Below are positions 1 through 9,859 of a stretch of 64,000 bases of DNA, piece after piece (within the stretch, counting starts at the first letter, position 1; each line of letters begins with the position of its first letter). The stretch lies in the NCBI RefSeq assembly GCF_000518665.1, contig NZ_JAEA01000010.1, forward strand, positions 124,001-188,000, in the 5' to 3' direction. The notes under the pieces were generated by a model, which saw only the letters and a program-made list of their open reading frames with translations, did no database searches and was not told the origin of the DNA. The translations under genes were made by a program, and so were the position numbers. The stretch comes from Microvirga flocculans ATCC BAA-817 (lineage in GTDB: Bacteria > Pseudomonadota > Alphaproteobacteria > Rhizobiales > Beijerinckiaceae).

Positions 1-839
1 GTGTGGTTCACCGCGCCGGCCTTGAATTCATAGGCGCAGACCCCGTCGACGGGCAGGATGATCGCGCAATTGGACGTGCGCGCCTTCTCGATGATGCGAA
101 GCGCCGTCGCGGCGAGATCCTTCTCGGCCAGCGACTTGCCGACATTGAGGCCCGTCGCGTGCACGAAGGTGTTGGCCATGCCGCCGCCGATCACGAGGGC
201 GTCGACCTTGGTGACGAGGTTTTCGAGCAGGTCGATCTTGGTGGAAACCTTCGCGCCGCCGACGATGGCGACCACGGGGCGCTTCGGCGCTTCGAGGCCC
301 TTGGTGAGCGCATCGAGCTCCTGCTGCATGGTGCGCCCGGCATAAGCAGGCAGCACGCGGGCAAGGCCCTCCGTCGAGGCGTGGGCGCGGTGCGCGGCGG
401 AGAAGGCGTCGTTCACATAGAGGTCGCCGAGCTTCGCGAGGGCCGAGACGAAGGCGGGGTCGTTCTTCTCCTCGCCCGCGTGGAAGCGGGTGTTTTCCAG
501 AAGAAGCACGTCGCCGCCCTTGAGGGCGGCGACGGCCTTTTCGGCAACCTCTCCGATGCAGTCATCGGCGAAGGCCACGTTCTTCTTGAGATGCAGCGAG
601 ACCGCTTCTGCAACCGGCTTCAGCGACTCCTTCGGATCGCGTCCCTTCGGGCGTCCGAAATGGGCGAGCAGGATCACCTTGCCCCCCTTGTCGGCGATTT
701 CCCGGATGGTGGGGAGCACGCGCTCGATGCGCGTGGCGTCCGTCACCTTGCCGTTCTCCATGGGGACGTTGAGGTCCACACGGACGAGAACGCGTTTTCC
801 CTGGACGTCGGCTTGGTCGAGCGTGCGGAAGGCGGTCAT
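1..839 (-). CDS. pgk: Phosphoglycerate kinase, 3' end outside the window
   Basis: Interconverts 1,3-bisphosphoglycerate and 3-phosphoglycerate with ATP formation in cytosolic glycolysis/gluconeogenesis. The reverse strand reads from an ATG at 839 and stays open to position 1. The N-terminus [20 protein letters not shown] continues into the family signature VRVDLNVP, then the substrate-loop region AHFGRPKG and the [10 protein letters not shown] segment. About 279 codons of a usual ~400 are present, so the nucleotide-binding C-terminal domain is cut by the window edge. It starts 13 bp after the gap stop and is the last visible gene of a tkt-gap-pgk operon read leftward. Confidence 0.95.
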   Translation of the reverse strand, partial: MTAFRTLDQADVQGKRVLVRVDLNVPMENGKVTDATRIERVLPTIREIADKGGKVILLAHFGRPKGRDPKESLKPVAEAVSLHLKKNVAFADDCIGEVAEKAVAALKGGDVLLLENTRFHAGEEKNDPAFVSALAKLGDLYVNDAFSAAHRAHASTEGLARVLPAYAGRTMQQELDALTKGLEAPKRPVVAIVGGAKVSTKIDLLENLVTKVDALVIGGGMANTFVHATGLNVGKSLAEKDLAATALRIIEKARTSNCAIILPVDGVCAYEFKAGAVNH

Positions 840-852
840 GGGGCAGCTCTCC

Positions 853-1860
853 TTAGATGAGCTTCGCCAGAGCGATGGCGGTGTCAGCCATGCGGTTCGA
901 GAAGCCCCATTCGTTGTCGTACCAGGACAGCACGCGCACGAAGTTGCCTTCCATCACCTTGGTCTGGTCCATGTGGAAGACCGAGGAATGCGGATCGTGG
1001 TTGAAGTCGGAGGAGACGTTCGGGGCGTTCGTGTAGCCGAGGATGCCCTTCAACGGGCCGTCGGCTGCCGCTTTGATCGCCGCGTTGATCTCTTCCTTCG
1101 TGGTGTTTTTCTTGGCCACAAACTTGAAGTCGACGACCGACACGTTCGGGGTCGGCACGCGGATCGAGGAGCCGTCGAGCTTGCCGTTCAGCTCCGGCAG
1201 AACGAGGCCCACGGCCTTCGCCGCGCCGGTCGAGGTCGGGATCATGTTCAGGGCCGCCGCGCGGGCGCGGTAGAGGTCCTTGTGCATCTGATCCAGCGTC
1301 GGCTGGTCGTTGGTGTACGAGTGGATCGTCGTCATGAAGCCCTTCTCGATGCCCACCGTCTCGTGAAGCACCTTCGCCACGGGGGCGAGGCAGTTCGTGG
1401 TGCAGGAGGCGTTCGAGATGACGATGTGATCCTTCGTCAGCTTGTCGTGGTTCACGCCGTAGACGACCGTCAGGTCCGCCCCGTCGGCGGGGGCCGAGAC
1501 GATGACGCGCTTCGCGCCGGCGGCGAGGTGAGCGGAGGCCTTCTCCTTCGAGGTGAAGATGCCGGTGCACTCCATGGCGATGTCCACGCCGAGCTCACGG
1601 TGAGGCAGGGTCGCCGGATCCTTGATGGCCGTGACCCTGATCTTCTTGCCGTTGATGACCAGGAACTCGCCGTCGACGGCGACCTCGGCCGGGAAACGGC
1701 CATGGACGGAGTCGAAGCGGAGCAGGTGAGCGTTCGTCTCGACGGGGCCGAGATCGTTGATGGCGACCACCTCGATGTCCTTGCGGCCGCTCTCCACGAT
1801 GCCCCGCAGGATGTTGCGTCCGATGCGACCGAACCCGTTGATCGCGACCTTCACCGTCAT
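853..1860 (-). CDS. gap: Glyceraldehyde-3-phosphate dehydrogenase, type I
   Basis: Oxidises and phosphorylates glyceraldehyde-3-phosphate to 1,3-bisphosphoglycerate. The 335-aa length is normal for the family. Visible features are the Rossmann N-terminus [11 protein letters not shown] (residues 5-15), the active-site segment ASCTTNC with the catalytic Cys at about 153, and its partner His at about 180 in [10 protein letters not shown]. The residues after the second strand (AIND) fit an NAD-type enzyme. The gene lies between tkt (45 bp upstream) and pgk (13 bp downstream), and the three are probably co-transcribed. Confidence 0.97.
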   Translation of the reverse strand: MTVKVAINGFGRIGRNILRGIVESGRKDIEVVAINDLGPVETNAHLLRFDSVHGRFPAEVAVDGEFLVINGKKIRVTAIKDPATLPHRELGVDIAMECTGIFTSKEKASAHLAAGAKRVIVSAPADGADLTVVYGVNHDKLTKDHIVISNASCTTNCLAPVAKVLHETVGIEKGFMTTIHSYTNDQPTLDQMHKDLYRARAAALNMIPTSTGAAKAVGLVLPELNGKLDGSSIRVPTPNVSVVDFKFVAKKNTTKEEINAAIKAAADGPLKGILGYTNAPNVSSDFNHDPHSSVFHMDQTKVMEGNFVRVLSWYDNEWGFSNRMADTAIALAKLI

Positions 1861-1904
1861 AGTCTTAGCTCCCTTGTGTAACGAGGCCCTGTTCGTTGCG
1901 AGCC

Positions 1905-4031
1905 TCAGAGATTGTGTGTCCGCAGAACCTTTTCCACCACGGCCTCCGCCGTGATGCCGAAATGCTTGTACAGGTCCTTGTAGGGCGCGCTGGCGCCGAA
2001 CCCATGCATGCCGACGAAAATTCCGTCCGGGCCGATGACCGAATCCCAGCCGAAGCGCACGGCTGCCTCGATCGCCACCTTGATCGGCGCATCGCCAATA
2101 ATCGCCTCGCGCACCTTTTCGGGCTGGGCGAGGAAGAGATCGAGCGAGGGCACGGAGACGACGCGAACGGCGAAGCTCTGCTCGGCGAGCAGCTTCTGGG
2201 CCGCCAGCGCGATCTCGACCTCCGAGCCGGAGGCGAAGATCGTGGCGCGGGCCTTGCCCTGGGCCGGGGACAGCTCATAGGCGCCGGTGGCCGAGAGGTT
2301 CTTCGCCCCGCCTTCCTTGCGCACCTGCGGCAGGTTCTGCCGGGTCAGGGCCAGGGTCGTCGGGCCGTCGGTGCGCTCGAGCGCCAGCTGCCAGGCCTCC
2401 GCCGTCTCAATGGCGTCCGCCGGGCGGAACACGCGCATCTTCGGCATGCAACGCAGGGCGGCCAGGTGCTCCACCGGCTGGTGGGTCGGGCCGTCCTCGC
2501 CGAGGCCGATGGAGTCGTGGGTCATCACGTAGACCGCCGGAATGCCGGCGAGCGCCGCGATGCGCATGGCCGGGCGCGCGTAATCGGTGAAGACCAGGAA
2601 GGTCGCGCCGGCCGGCACATAGCCGCCATGGAGCGCGATGCCGTTCATGGCCGCGGCCATGCCGTGCTCGCGGATGCCGTAATGGATGTAGCGGCCCGCG
2701 TAGCTGCCCGGCGAGATGGCGTTCAGGTTCTTGGTCTTGGTGTTGTTGGACGGCGTCAGGTCCGCCGAGCCCAGCACCAGCTCCGGCACGGCCTCGGTGA
2801 TCACCTCGAGCGCGATCTCGCTGGCCTTGCGGGTGGCGACGTTCTGCGGCTCGGCGATGAGCTTGTCCTTCAGCGTGGCGATGGCTTCGGCCAGCGCCTT
2901 CGGGCGCACGCCCTTCACGCGGCGCTCGAACTCGGCGCGCTTGTCCTGGGGAAGGGCCTTCAGGCGATCCGTCCAGGCCTTGCGATGGCGGCGGCCCTTC
3001 TTGCCCGCCTTCGCCCAGGCGTCGCGGATGTTGTCCGGAATCTCGAAGGGAGCGTAGGTCCAGGCCAGCGCCGCCTTCGCGCCCGCCAGCTCCTCGGCGC
3101 CGAGGGGCTCGCCGTGGGCCTTGGAGGTGCCGGCCTTCTTCGGAGCGCCGAAGCCGATGGTGGTCTTGCACGCGATCAGCGTCGGCTTGTCCGACTTCTG
3201 GGCGCGGGAAATGGCGCGCTGGATCGCCTTCGGGTCATGGCCGTCGACGCGCACCGCGTTCCAGCCGCAGGCCTGGAAGCGCTTCACCTGGTCGACGGAA
3301 TCGGCCAGCGACAGGGGGCCGTCGATGGAGATGCCGTTGTCGTCGAAGAGCACGATGAGGCGGTTGAGCTTCAGGTGCCCGGCAAGCGCGATGGCCTCGT
3401 GGCTGATGCCCTCCATCAGGTCGCCGTCGGAGGCGAGCACATAGGTGTAGTGGTCGACGAGATCGTTGCCGTATTCGGCGTTGAGCATCCGCTCGGCGAG
3501 CGCCATGCCCACCGCCGTGGCGATGCCCTGGCCGAGCGGGCCGGTGGTGGTCTCGACGCCGGGGGTCTCGAAGTTCTCGGGGTGGCCCGGGGTCTTCGAG
3601 CCGAGCTTGCGGAAGTTCTTGAGCTCCTCGATGGTCATGCCCTTCACGCCGGTGAGGTGGAGGAGCGCATAGAGCAGCATCGAGCCGTGGCCGGCGGAGA
3701 GCACGAACCGGTCGCGGTCCGGCCAGGTCGGGTCGGCGGCATCGTATTTCAGGAACTTGGTGAACAGCACCGTGGCGATGTCGGCGGCCCCCATGGGCAG
3801 GCCCGGGTGGCCGGATTTGGCTTGTTCGACGGCGTCCATGGCGAGGGCGCGCACGGCGTTCGCCAGATCGGAATGGGTGACGCGATCGGCGGAGACGGTA
3901 TTCAGCACGGCGTGATCCACAAGGCTTGAGGCCCCGCAGCGGGGCGGTCTGTCTGGAAAAGGCGTGGGCTCATTAACACGCAGGCCGGGGGAGTCAAAGG
4001 CTTCAAGGGGCGTATTCCCCTTATCGACCAT
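1905..4031 (-). CDS. tkt: Transketolase
   Basis: ThDP-dependent transfer of two-carbon ketol units in the pentose phosphate (and, if present, Calvin) pathway. The ThDP/Mg motif SDGDLMEG lies at about residues 201-208, and the N-terminal [12 protein letters not shown] and central GGPTHQP-like ([12 protein letters not shown]) signatures are clear. The frame opens with an ATG at 4031 (708 aa), but the first ~45 residues look non-homologous and have no good ribosome site. In-frame GTG codons at 3920 and 3908 give the usual family length (~665-670 aa) and may be the true start. It is the first gene of the tkt-gap-pgk operon. Confidence 0.95.
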   Translation of the reverse strand: MVDKGNTPLEAFDSPGLRVNEPTPFPDRPPRCGASSLVDHAVLNTVSADRVTHSDLANAVRALAMDAVEQAKSGHPGLPMGAADIATVLFTKFLKYDAADPTWPDRDRFVLSAGHGSMLLYALLHLTGVKGMTIEELKNFRKLGSKTPGHPENFETPGVETTTGPLGQGIATAVGMALAERMLNAEYGNDLVDHYTYVLASDGDLMEGISHEAIALAGHLKLNRLIVLFDDNGISIDGPLSLADSVDQVKRFQACGWNAVRVDGHDPKAIQRAISRAQKSDKPTLIACKTTIGFGAPKKAGTSKAHGEPLGAEELAGAKAALAWTYAPFEIPDNIRDAWAKAGKKGRRHRKAWTDRLKALPQDKRAEFERRVKGVRPKALAEAIATLKDKLIAEPQNVATRKASEIALEVITEAVPELVLGSADLTPSNNTKTKNLNAISPGSYAGRYIHYGIREHGMAAAMNGIALHGGYVPAGATFLVFTDYARPAMRIAALAGIPAVYVMTHDSIGLGEDGPTHQPVEHLAALRCMPKMRVFRPADAIETAEAWQLALERTDGPTTLALTRQNLPQVRKEGGAKNLSATGAYELSPAQGKARATIFASGSEVEIALAAQKLLAEQSFAVRVVSVPSLDLFLAQPEKVREAIIGDAPIKVAIEAAVRFGWDSVIGPDGIFVGMHGFGASAPYKDLYKHFGITAEAVVEKVLRTHNL

Positions 4032-4054
4032 TGCTCGCGCGTGAGGGGGAGCCT

Positions 4055-4106
4055 AAAGCATCTGACCCAAAAGTGAATCTGCACTTTTGGGATCCATCCG
4101 ATGCTT
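4055..4106. repeat. Imperfect palindromic intergenic repeat (first unit)
   Basis: Inverted repeat between tkt and the DUF4164 gene. The arms AAAGCATC and GATGCTT enclose the pair CCAAAAGTG / CACTTTTGG. The form resembles the short palindromic elements common between genes in Hyphomicrobiales. No coding potential is seen. Confidence 0.6.
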
Positions 4107-4118
4107 CCTTCCTTGAGG

Positions 4119-4188
4119 AGCGCATCGTTCACGCGGGCCCGCAGGGCCGCGCGGCGAAAACCTGGTCCACTTTTCCGCACGATGCGCT
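4119..4188. repeat. Palindromic intergenic repeat (second unit)
   Basis: Perfect 10-bp outer arms AGCGCATCGT and ACGATGCGCT enclose a GC-rich block and a segment containing GGTCCACTTTTCCGC. It lies directly after the first unit and resembles half of a two-part dispersed REP-like element. It ends 25 bp before the next gene, so it may sit in that gene's leader. Confidence 0.55.
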
Positions 4189-4212
4189 AGTCTCTTCGGT
4201 GATTCAGGAGGC

Positions 4213-4545
4213 ATGATGGCGCCCACACTCGACGAAGCGATGAAGCGGCTGGACATGGCCCTGGGCCTGCTCGAGGCCTCGGTGTCCCGTCGCCTGGAGG
4301 CCGAGAAGCGGCGCGGCGGCCTGGAAACCGAGCTTCAGCTTATGCAGGACGACCGCTCCCGGCTCGCGGTGGAGCTCGACGGGGCGCTCACCCGCCTGCA
4401 GCGCTTCGAGGCGGCCACCGACGATGTGGGCCGCCGCGTCCGCCAAGCCATCGGCGCGGTCGAGTCCGTGCTGTCCCAGGCGGGGGCCCTGTCTCCGGTC
4501 GCGCAACTGGCCGGGGCCGGAGACTACGAGCCGGAGGACGGATGA
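4213..4545 (+). CDS. DUF4164-type small coiled-coil protein
   Basis: A 110-aa acidic protein with heptad-like helices over most of its length and a conserved motif-poor tail ending in EPEDG. Its size, its predicted coiled coil and its position immediately before zapA match the DUF4164 family of alphaproteobacteria. Function is unknown; the coupling with zapA suggests a link to cell division. The start at 4213 has GGAGG just upstream. Its TGA overlaps the ATG region of zapA, indicating translational coupling. Confidence 0.8.
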   Translation: MMAPTLDEAMKRLDMALGLLEASVSRRLEAEKRRGGLETELQLMQDDRSRLAVELDGALTRLQRFEAATDDVGRRVRQAIGAVESVLSQAGALSPVAQLAGAGDYEPEDG

Positions 4546-4547
4546 AC

Positions 4548-4916
4548 ATGGCCCAGGTCACGGTCACGATCGCCGGCCAGACCTACCGCATGGCCTGCGC
4601 CGAGGGCGAGGAGCAGCACCTCGAAGGCCTCGCCGCCGCCTATGACGCCCGGATCGCGGAGATGCGGGCCACCTTCGGCGAGATCGGCGACCTGCGCCTC
4701 CACGTCATGGCCGCGCTCTCCCATGCGGACGAGCTTTACGATGCGAGACGGCGCCTTTCCGGCCTGGAGGCGGAAATGGCAGCGCTCAAGCGCCTCGTCT
4801 CGTCTCCGGACGAGCGCATGCAGCTCGTCGAGGCCCGGCTCGCCGAAGGCGTCCAGCGGGCGGCGGAGCGCATCGAGGAGCTGGCGCGCAGCCTGAACGG
4901 GGCAGGGCCGGGTTAA
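4548..4916 (+). CDS. zapA: Cell division protein ZapA
   Basis: Stabilises FtsZ protofilaments at mid-cell. The ~122-aa protein opens with the family strand AQVTVTIAGQTYRMAC, followed by EEQHLEGLAAAYDARI and a long helix that forms the tetrameric coiled coil. An in-frame ATG at 4542 overlaps the upstream stop; 4548 gives the conserved N-terminus. The zapA-6S RNA-fthC order that follows is conserved across proteobacteria and supports the call. Confidence 0.9.
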   Translation: MAQVTVTIAGQTYRMACAEGEEQHLEGLAAAYDARIAEMRATFGEIGDLRLHVMAALSHADELYDARRRLSGLEAEMAALKRLVSSPDERMQLVEARLAEGVQRAAERIEELARSLNGAGPG

Positions 4917-4951
4917 GCCCGAGGCCTGGAGACCGGCTCCGCAGATCCGTC

Positions 4952-5224
4952 TCACATGAGGAAGGCCAGCCTCTGCTGGCGCAGCTTGAGCGCGGTCAGA
5001 AGCTCCACATAGGGCTCCCGCCTGTCGTGGTGAGCTGACCTGATCCTTGCCTCGATGGCGGGCTTGAGGCGCGGATGGCTTGTGCCGTTCTGAACCTTCT
5101 CCACTTCGACGGCATAGGCGAAATCGATGTCGCCGAGCCTCTGCATGACCTCCCGCATCATGGCGTCGATGCCGGGCGTTTTCGCATATAATTCTTTGTA
5201 ATTGTTACGTTTCAGATGAGCCAT
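4952..5224 (-). CDS. Conserved hypothetical protein, 90 aa
   Basis: Small basic protein starting MAHLKRNNYKEL, with helical character throughout and no membrane segment. I do not recognise a named domain. The frame has an ATG with GGAGGAA about 6 bp upstream on the reverse strand, so translation is likely. It runs convergent to zapA and diverges from the 6S RNA locus. Confidence 0.55.
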   Translation of the reverse strand: MAHLKRNNYKELYAKTPGIDAMMREVMQRLGDIDFAYAVEVEKVQNGTSHPRLKPAIEARIRSAHHDRREPYVELLTALKLRQQRLAFLM

Positions 5225-5344
5225 GGTTCCTCCCTGACGGATGGCGCATCCCCCACGTGGGGCAATTGAGGGCGGCTGCTTTCGGCGGCCACCCCGTAAA
5301 GATACGGAGTTGACGGCCGAAAGAGTCCGCGGTGCTCACTTTTC

Positions 5345-5505
5345 CCCTTCCCCCGGGCCCCGCCTGTCCCTACATAGGGAAGGCGGGGCTGCGGGGCGCG
5401 TTAGGAGTTCATATTCCCCGGGGCCTTATCGATCCTGAAGGGAGCTGTCCCTGACCCGGTCCGTGGACCGGGACACACGGCGCCCACCTACTTTGTAGGT
5501 TCCCG
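5345..5505 (+). ncRNA. ssrS: 6S RNA
   Basis: Regulatory RNA that binds sigma70 RNA polymerase. It lies between zapA and fthC, the conserved position of 6S RNA. The segment can fold into a long, interrupted GC-rich rod: an early hairpin (CCCCGCCT with AGGCGGGG around 5360-5389), GGGCGC pairing with GCGCCC at 5480-5485, GTCCCTGACCCGGTCC paired with GGACCGGGAC, and the small 3' hairpin ACCTAC-TTT-GTAGGT seen in alphaproteobacterial 6S. A TTGACG at 5310 could be the -35. Ends are approximate. Confidence 0.72.
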
Positions 5506-5544
5506 GGATCGCTTCTCCGACGGTTTCTGTGGCTCCGCACCTTC

Positions 5545-6129
5545 ATGCATTCCTCCTCTCCTCCCGTTCTGAAAGAGCAGCTCCGTCAGGAGGCGCTCGC
5601 CCGCCGAGACGGGCTCGACAAGGGTTTTCGCGAGGAGGCGGCCCGGGTCATCGCCGCTCGGGTTCTCGGCCTTTCCGATCTTCGCGACGCGACCCCGGTC
5701 GGCGGCTATTGGCCCATCCGCAGCGAGGTGGATTCCCGTCCCCTCATGGAGGCCCTGCGCGAACGCGGGCAGGACGTGGCGCTTTCGCAGATCCTCCACC
5801 CTCATTTGAGCTGGCGCCTCTGGCGGCCCGGCGACGTGCTGGTCAAAGGCGGCTTCGGCGTGCGCGAGCCCGGACCCGACGCGCCGGAAGTCTTCCCGAA
5901 GAGCCTCATCGTCCCCCTCGTCGCCTTCGACCGCAGGGGAGGGCGCATCGGCTACGGCAAGGGACATTTCGACCGGGCCATCGCGGCGCTGGAAGAGCAG
6001 CATCCGGTCTTGACTGTCGGGCTTGCCTATGCGGTTCAGGAGGTCGAAGAAGTCCCGGTCGAGCCCCATGACCGGCTGCTCGACATCATTGTTACCGAAA
6101 CCGAACTCATTCGGACACAACCCGCATAG
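5545..6129 (+). CDS. fthC: 5-formyltetrahydrofolate cyclo-ligase
   Basis: Converts 5-formyl-THF to 5,10-methenyl-THF with ATP in one-carbon metabolism. The 194-aa length is typical. The C-terminal signature GGRIGYGKGHFDRAI (about residues 132-146) is the nucleotide/folate-binding segment of the family, preceded by LIVPLVAFDRRG. It lies just downstream of 6S RNA (the ssrS-ygfA arrangement) and 9 bp before the next phosphoesterase gene. Confidence 0.93.
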   Translation: MHSSSPPVLKEQLRQEALARRDGLDKGFREEAARVIAARVLGLSDLRDATPVGGYWPIRSEVDSRPLMEALRERGQDVALSQILHPHLSWRLWRPGDVLVKGGFGVREPGPDAPEVFPKSLIVPLVAFDRRGGRIGYGKGHFDRAIAALEEQHPVLTVGLAYAVQEVEEVPVEPHDRLLDIIVTETELIRTQPA

Positions 6130-6138
6130 GGATCCATC

Positions 6139-6960
6139 ATGCGCCTTCTCTTCCTCGGCGACATCGTCGGGCGGCCCGGCCGCAACGCGGTCATCGAGCG
6201 GCTGCCCGGGCTTCGCGACCGCTGGCGGCTCGACTGCGTGGTCATCAACGGCGAGAACGCCGCCGGGGGCTTCGGCATCACCGAGGCGATCTGCGACGAG
6301 ATTCTGTCTGCGGGGGCCGATGTCATCACGCTGGGCAACCATTCCTGGGACCAGCGCGAGACGCTCGTGTTTATCGAGCGCCAGCCCCGGCTCCTGCGCC
6401 CGGTCAACTACCCGTCGGGCACCCCCGGCCGGGGCGCCACGCTCATCGACACCCGCTCGGGCCATCGGGTCCTCGTGATGAACGTCATGGGACGCCTCTA
6501 CATGGACCCCCTCGACGATCCCTTCGCCGCCGTCGACCGGGAGCTCGAGACCTGCCCCCTGGGCCAGGTGGCGGACGCGGTCGTCGTCGACGTCCATGCG
6601 GAGGCGACGAGCGAGAAGGAGGCCATGGGCCATTATCTCGACGGGCGGGCGAGCCTGGTCGTGGGCACGCACACCCATGTGCCCACCGCCGATCACCGGG
6701 TGCTGGCCGGCGGCACCGCTTACATGTCCGATGCGGGCATGTGCGGCGATTACGATTCCGTCCTCGGAATGCAGAAGGAGGAATCGATCCGCCGCTTCGT
6801 CCAGAAGACGCCGGGGCCGCGCATGGAGCCCGCCCTCGGCGAGGGGACGCTGTCCGGCATCGCCGTCGAGACCGACGACCGCACCGGCCTGGCCGTCAGG
6901 GTCGCTGCGGTGAGGCTCGGGCCGAACCTCGAGGAGACCTGGCCGCGCTTCTGGGACTGA
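6139..6960 (+). CDS. YmdB-like metallophosphoesterase (TIGR00282 family)
   Basis: A 273-aa calcineurin-like metallophosphoesterase. The metal-binding motifs are visible in order: FLGDIVGRPGR (residues 4-14), INGENAAGG, TLGNHSWD, DVHAEATSEKEAMG and VGTHTHVPTAD. Relatives such as Bacillus YmdB hydrolyse 2',3'- or 3',5'-cyclic nucleotides; the substrate here is inferred only. It follows fthC at 9 bp and is probably co-transcribed with it. Confidence 0.88.
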   Translation: MRLLFLGDIVGRPGRNAVIERLPGLRDRWRLDCVVINGENAAGGFGITEAICDEILSAGADVITLGNHSWDQRETLVFIERQPRLLRPVNYPSGTPGRGATLIDTRSGHRVLVMNVMGRLYMDPLDDPFAAVDRELETCPLGQVADAVVVDVHAEATSEKEAMGHYLDGRASLVVGTHTHVPTADHRVLAGGTAYMSDAGMCGDYDSVLGMQKEESIRRFVQKTPGPRMEPALGEGTLSGIAVETDDRTGLAVRVAAVRLGPNLEETWPRFWD

Positions 6961-7040
6961 AGGGCGGCCCCGCTCCCTTCACCCGGCTCCCTTGGCGCGG
7001 CGCGGAATCATTCCCATCTCTACCGGCACGGAGGAGATCG

Positions 7041-7733
7041 GTGGACGCGGATACAGAGGCGGCAAAGGCGAAGAAGAACATCTATCGCGAGGAGAGCGCG
7101 TTCCATCAGGCGCATGAGCACCAGAGCGCCTCCGCCGTTCTGCGCGCCGTGATCGACGAGGCCAAGGGCGAGACGATTACCATCGGGCAGATCATCGAAG
7201 CCTTCGGCGAGCGCGCCTTCGGCTTCGTCCTGATCCTGTTCTCCCTGCCGAACTGCATCCCGGCCCCGCCCGGGGTCGCGGGCATCGTCGGCACCCCGGT
7301 CCTGATCTTCGGCATCCAGATGATGCTGGGCCATACACGGCCCTGGCTGCCGGGCTTCATCCTGCGGCGCACCGTCTCGACTGCGACGTTCAAGCGCCTG
7401 ATCGACCTCGCGGAGCCCAAGCTCCAGAAGCTGGAGAGCTTCTGCAGGCCCAGGCTGCTCCAGCTTTTCGGCCCCTTCGGGGACCGGGTGGTCGGGTTCT
7501 TCGCCTTCCTGGTCGCCGTGTCGGTCCTGGTCCCGTTCCCCGGCACCAATTTCCCGCCCTCCATCGCGCTCGTGATCGCCTCCATCGCGGTCATGGAGGA
7601 GGACGGCTACCTCCTGATCGCCGGCTACCTGATCGGCCTGGCGGGGCTGGCCTATACGGCGACCGTGCTCGGGGCGTCCTATCACCTCATCCTGGCGGCC
7701 ATCCACAACCTCCCGTCCTGGCTCGGCTTTTAG
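7041..7733 (+). CDS. ExoD-family exopolysaccharide synthesis membrane protein
   Basis: A 230-aa protein with several hydrophobic helices (for example FGFVLILFSLPNCIPAPPG, VVGFFAFLVAVSVLVPF and the C-terminal GYLIGLAGLAYTATVLGA), matching the ExoD family. The founding member of that family affects exopolysaccharide and alkali tolerance in rhizobia. The GTG at 7041 is chosen because GGAGGAG lies just upstream; the open frame extends further 5' but overlaps the previous gene. The exact function is unproven. Confidence 0.82.
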   Translation: MDADTEAAKAKKNIYREESAFHQAHEHQSASAVLRAVIDEAKGETITIGQIIEAFGERAFGFVLILFSLPNCIPAPPGVAGIVGTPVLIFGIQMMLGHTRPWLPGFILRRTVSTATFKRLIDLAEPKLQKLESFCRPRLLQLFGPFGDRVVGFFAFLVAVSVLVPFPGTNFPPSIALVIASIAVMEEDGYLLIAGYLIGLAGLAYTATVLGASYHLILAAIHNLPSWLGF

Positions 7734-7865
7734 TTTTCGGCGAGAGGGGGGTGGGGGCTTTTCCTGAGGCCCTTCGCCGCCTTATAAGCCTGCCATCGTC
7801 AACTCACCGCAGCCTGTCGGGCGCTTCCCCGCGAAGCGCTCGCGGCCGCATCCTCGGAGGCCCCG

Positions 7866-8612
7866 ATGGCCGGACATTCGCAGTTCAAGAACATCATGCA
7901 TCGCAAGGGGCGCCAGGATGCAATGCGCTCCAAGCTCTTCTCCAAGCTCGCCCGCGAAATCACCGTGGCGGCCAAGATGGGCACGCCGGACCCGAACATG
8001 AACCCGCGCCTGCGCGCCGCGATCCTCGCCGCCCGCGCCGAGAACATGCCCAAGGACAACATCCAGCGCGCCATCAACAAGGCCGCCGGCAATGACGGAG
8101 AGAACTACGAGGAGATCCGCTACGAGGGCTACGGCCCCGGCGGCGCGGCGATCATCGTCGAGGCGATGACCGACAACCGCAACCGCACGGCCTCCGACAT
8201 CCGCTCCTACTTCACCAAGAGCGGCGGCAACCTTGCGGAAACCGGCGCGGTTTCCTTCATGTTCGACCGGGTGGGCCTGGTGGAGTTCGCCCCCGGGGCG
8301 GCCGATGCCGACGCGATGCTGGAGGCGGCCATCGACGCCGGCGCCGAGGATGTGGTGTCCTCAGAGCACGGCCATGAGGTCTATTGCGAGCAGACCTCCC
8401 TCAACGAGGTGACCAAGGCGCTGGAGGAGAAGTTCGGCGAGCCCAAGGCCTCCAAGCTCGTCTGGAAGCCCCAGACCCCGGTGGCCGTCGACGACGAGGC
8501 CGGCGAGAAGCTCATGCGCCTCATGGAATCGCTGGAGGAGCACGACGACGTGCAGAACGTCTACGGCAATTTCGAGCTCTCTGACGCCCTGATGCAGAAG
8601 ATGGCGGGCTGA
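7866..8612 (+). CDS. yebC: YebC/PmpR-type regulatory/translation factor
   Basis: A 248-aa TACO1/YebC family protein with the N-terminal [18 protein letters not shown] and the central [14 protein letters not shown] segment. Family members act as transcription regulators and have been linked to translation of proline-rich stretches. It stands directly before ruvC, an arrangement conserved in most bacteria; the stop and the ruvC GTG are one base apart. Confidence 0.95.
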   Translation: MAGHSQFKNIMHRKGRQDAMRSKLFSKLAREITVAAKMGTPDPNMNPRLRAAILAARAENMPKDNIQRAINKAAGNDGENYEEIRYEGYGPGGAAIIVEAMTDNRNRTASDIRSYFTKSGGNLAETGAVSFMFDRVGLVEFAPGAADADAMLEAAIDAGAEDVVSSEHGHEVYCEQTSLNEVTKALEEKFGEPKASKLVWKPQTPVAVDDEAGEKLMRLMESLEEHDDVQNVYGNFELSDALMQKMAG

Positions 8613-8613
8613 T

Positions 8614-9117
8614 GTGAGCGAGCGCGTCCGCATCCTCGGCCTTGACCCCGGCCTGCGCAACACGGGCTGGGGCGTCATCACCGTCGAGGGGACGAAGCTC
8701 TCCTATGTGGCCTGCGGCGTCGTGACCTCGGACGGCGATCTCGATCTGGCGCTGCGCCTGAAGCAGCTCCATGACCGCATCACGGACGTGGTCCGCACCT
8801 GGACGCCGGACGAGGTTGCGGTCGAGGAAACCTTCGTCAACAAGGACGCGCAGGCGACCCTCAAGCTCGGCCAGGCCCGCGCCATGTCTCTGCTGGTCCC
8901 GGCGCTGCACAACCTGCCCGTGGCGGAATACGGCGCGAACCAGGTCAAGAAGACCGTGGTCGGCGTGGGGCACGCCGAGAAGGATCAGGTGCAGGCCATG
9001 GTCAAGATCCTGCTGCCCAAGGCCGACTTCAAGAAGGCCGATGCGGCGGACGCGCTGGCCATCGCCATCGCCCACGCCCACCACCGCAAAGCGCGCGCTT
9101 TGGCGGCGAGCCTTTAA
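8614..9117 (+). CDS. ruvC: Holliday junction resolvase RuvC
   Basis: Cuts four-way DNA junctions symmetrically at the end of recombination, working with RuvAB. The 167-aa protein starts at a GTG and has the acidic catalytic set: Asp11 in ILGLDPG, Glu71 in VAVEETF, and Asp143/Asp146 in KADAADALA. ruvC, ruvA and ruvB lie in order, but a dispersed repeat follows ruvC and an unrelated gene separates ruvA from ruvB. Confidence 0.96.
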   Translation: MSERVRILGLDPGLRNTGWGVITVEGTKLSYVACGVVTSDGDLDLALRLKQLHDRITDVVRTWTPDEVAVEETFVNKDAQATLKLGQARAMSLLVPALHNLPVAEYGANQVKKTVVGVGHAEKDQVQAMVKILLPKADFKKADAADALAIAIAHAHHRKARALAASL

Positions 9118-9136
9118 TTTGTTACATAGCCACAAA

Positions 9137-9170
9137 CGTCATCCCGGACGGCAAAGCCGATCCGGGATCG
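9137..9170. repeat. Dispersed palindromic repeat, copy A (ruvC-ruvA gap)
   Basis: The arms ATCCCGGA (9141-9148) and TCCGGGAT (9161-9168), preceded by CGTC, form a hairpin. The same arm sequences occur between serC and serA, so this is a dispersed element rather than a simple terminator; no T-run follows. Confidence 0.65.
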
Positions 9171-9237
9171 TGAGCAGAATATAGCGCGGGTTTCCCTCCC
9201 CTTGTGGGGAGAAGGGTTACCGGGAGCAGGAACGAAC

Positions 9238-9855
9238 GTGATCGGCAAACTCAAGGGCGTGGTGGATTCTTATGGCGAGGATTTCGTGATCCTCGACGTG
9301 CACGGGGTCGGCTACGTGGTCCATTGCTCCTCCCGCACCCTTCAGAACCTGCCGAAGGAGGGCGAGGCGGCGACCCTGGCCATCGAGACCCATGTGCGCG
9401 AGGACATGATCCGCCTGTTCGGCTTCCGGTCGGATGCGGAGCGGGAATGGTTCCGCCTGCTCCAGACCGTGCAGGGGGTGGGCTCCAAGGTGGCGCTCGG
9501 CATCCTCTCGGTGCTCGATCCCGGTGCGCTCGCGACCGCCATCGCCACCGGCGACAAGGCTTCCGTCGCTCGCGGCCCCGGCGTCGGCCCGAAACTCGCC
9601 CAGCGCATCGTCTCCGAACTCAAGGACAAGGCCCCCGCCTTCGCCCCCGTCGATCCGGCCCTCATCCGCCTCACCGGCGCGGTGGAGGACAAGAACGCCC
9701 CGGCTCCCGTGGCGGATGCCATCTCGGCGCTGGTCAATCTCGGCTACCCCCAAGTCCAGGCTTCCGCCGCTGTCGCTGCCGCCATGAAGCAGGCCGGCGA
9801 CGAGGCCGAGGCGAAGACGCTTATCCGGTTGGGATTGAGGGAACTGGCGCGGTAG
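9238..9855 (+). CDS. ruvA: Holliday junction DNA helicase subunit RuvA
   Basis: Binds the four-way junction and loads the RuvB motor. The 205-aa protein begins at a GTG ([16 protein letters not shown]) preceded by GGAGCAGG. It has the OB-fold N-terminus, the helix-hairpin-helix [14 protein letters not shown] and [18 protein letters not shown], and the flexible linker and C-terminal domain III ending in LIRLGLREL. An in-frame upstream GTG would add 12 unconserved residues. Confidence 0.96.
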   Translation: MIGKLKGVVDSYGEDFVILDVHGVGYVVHCSSRTLQNLPKEGEAATLAIETHVREDMIRLFGFRSDAEREWFRLLQTVQGVGSKVALGILSVLDPGALATAIATGDKASVARGPGVGPKLAQRIVSELKDKAPAFAPVDPALIRLTGAVEDKNAPAPVADAISALVNLGYPQVQASAAVAAAMKQAGDEAEAKTLIRLGLRELAR

Positions 9856-9859
9856 CCCG

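Noticed and set aside
1896..3929. 677-codon open frame antisense to transketolase
   Set aside because: It mirrors the codon bias of tkt; the translation has no domain-like features and tkt is certain on the other strand.
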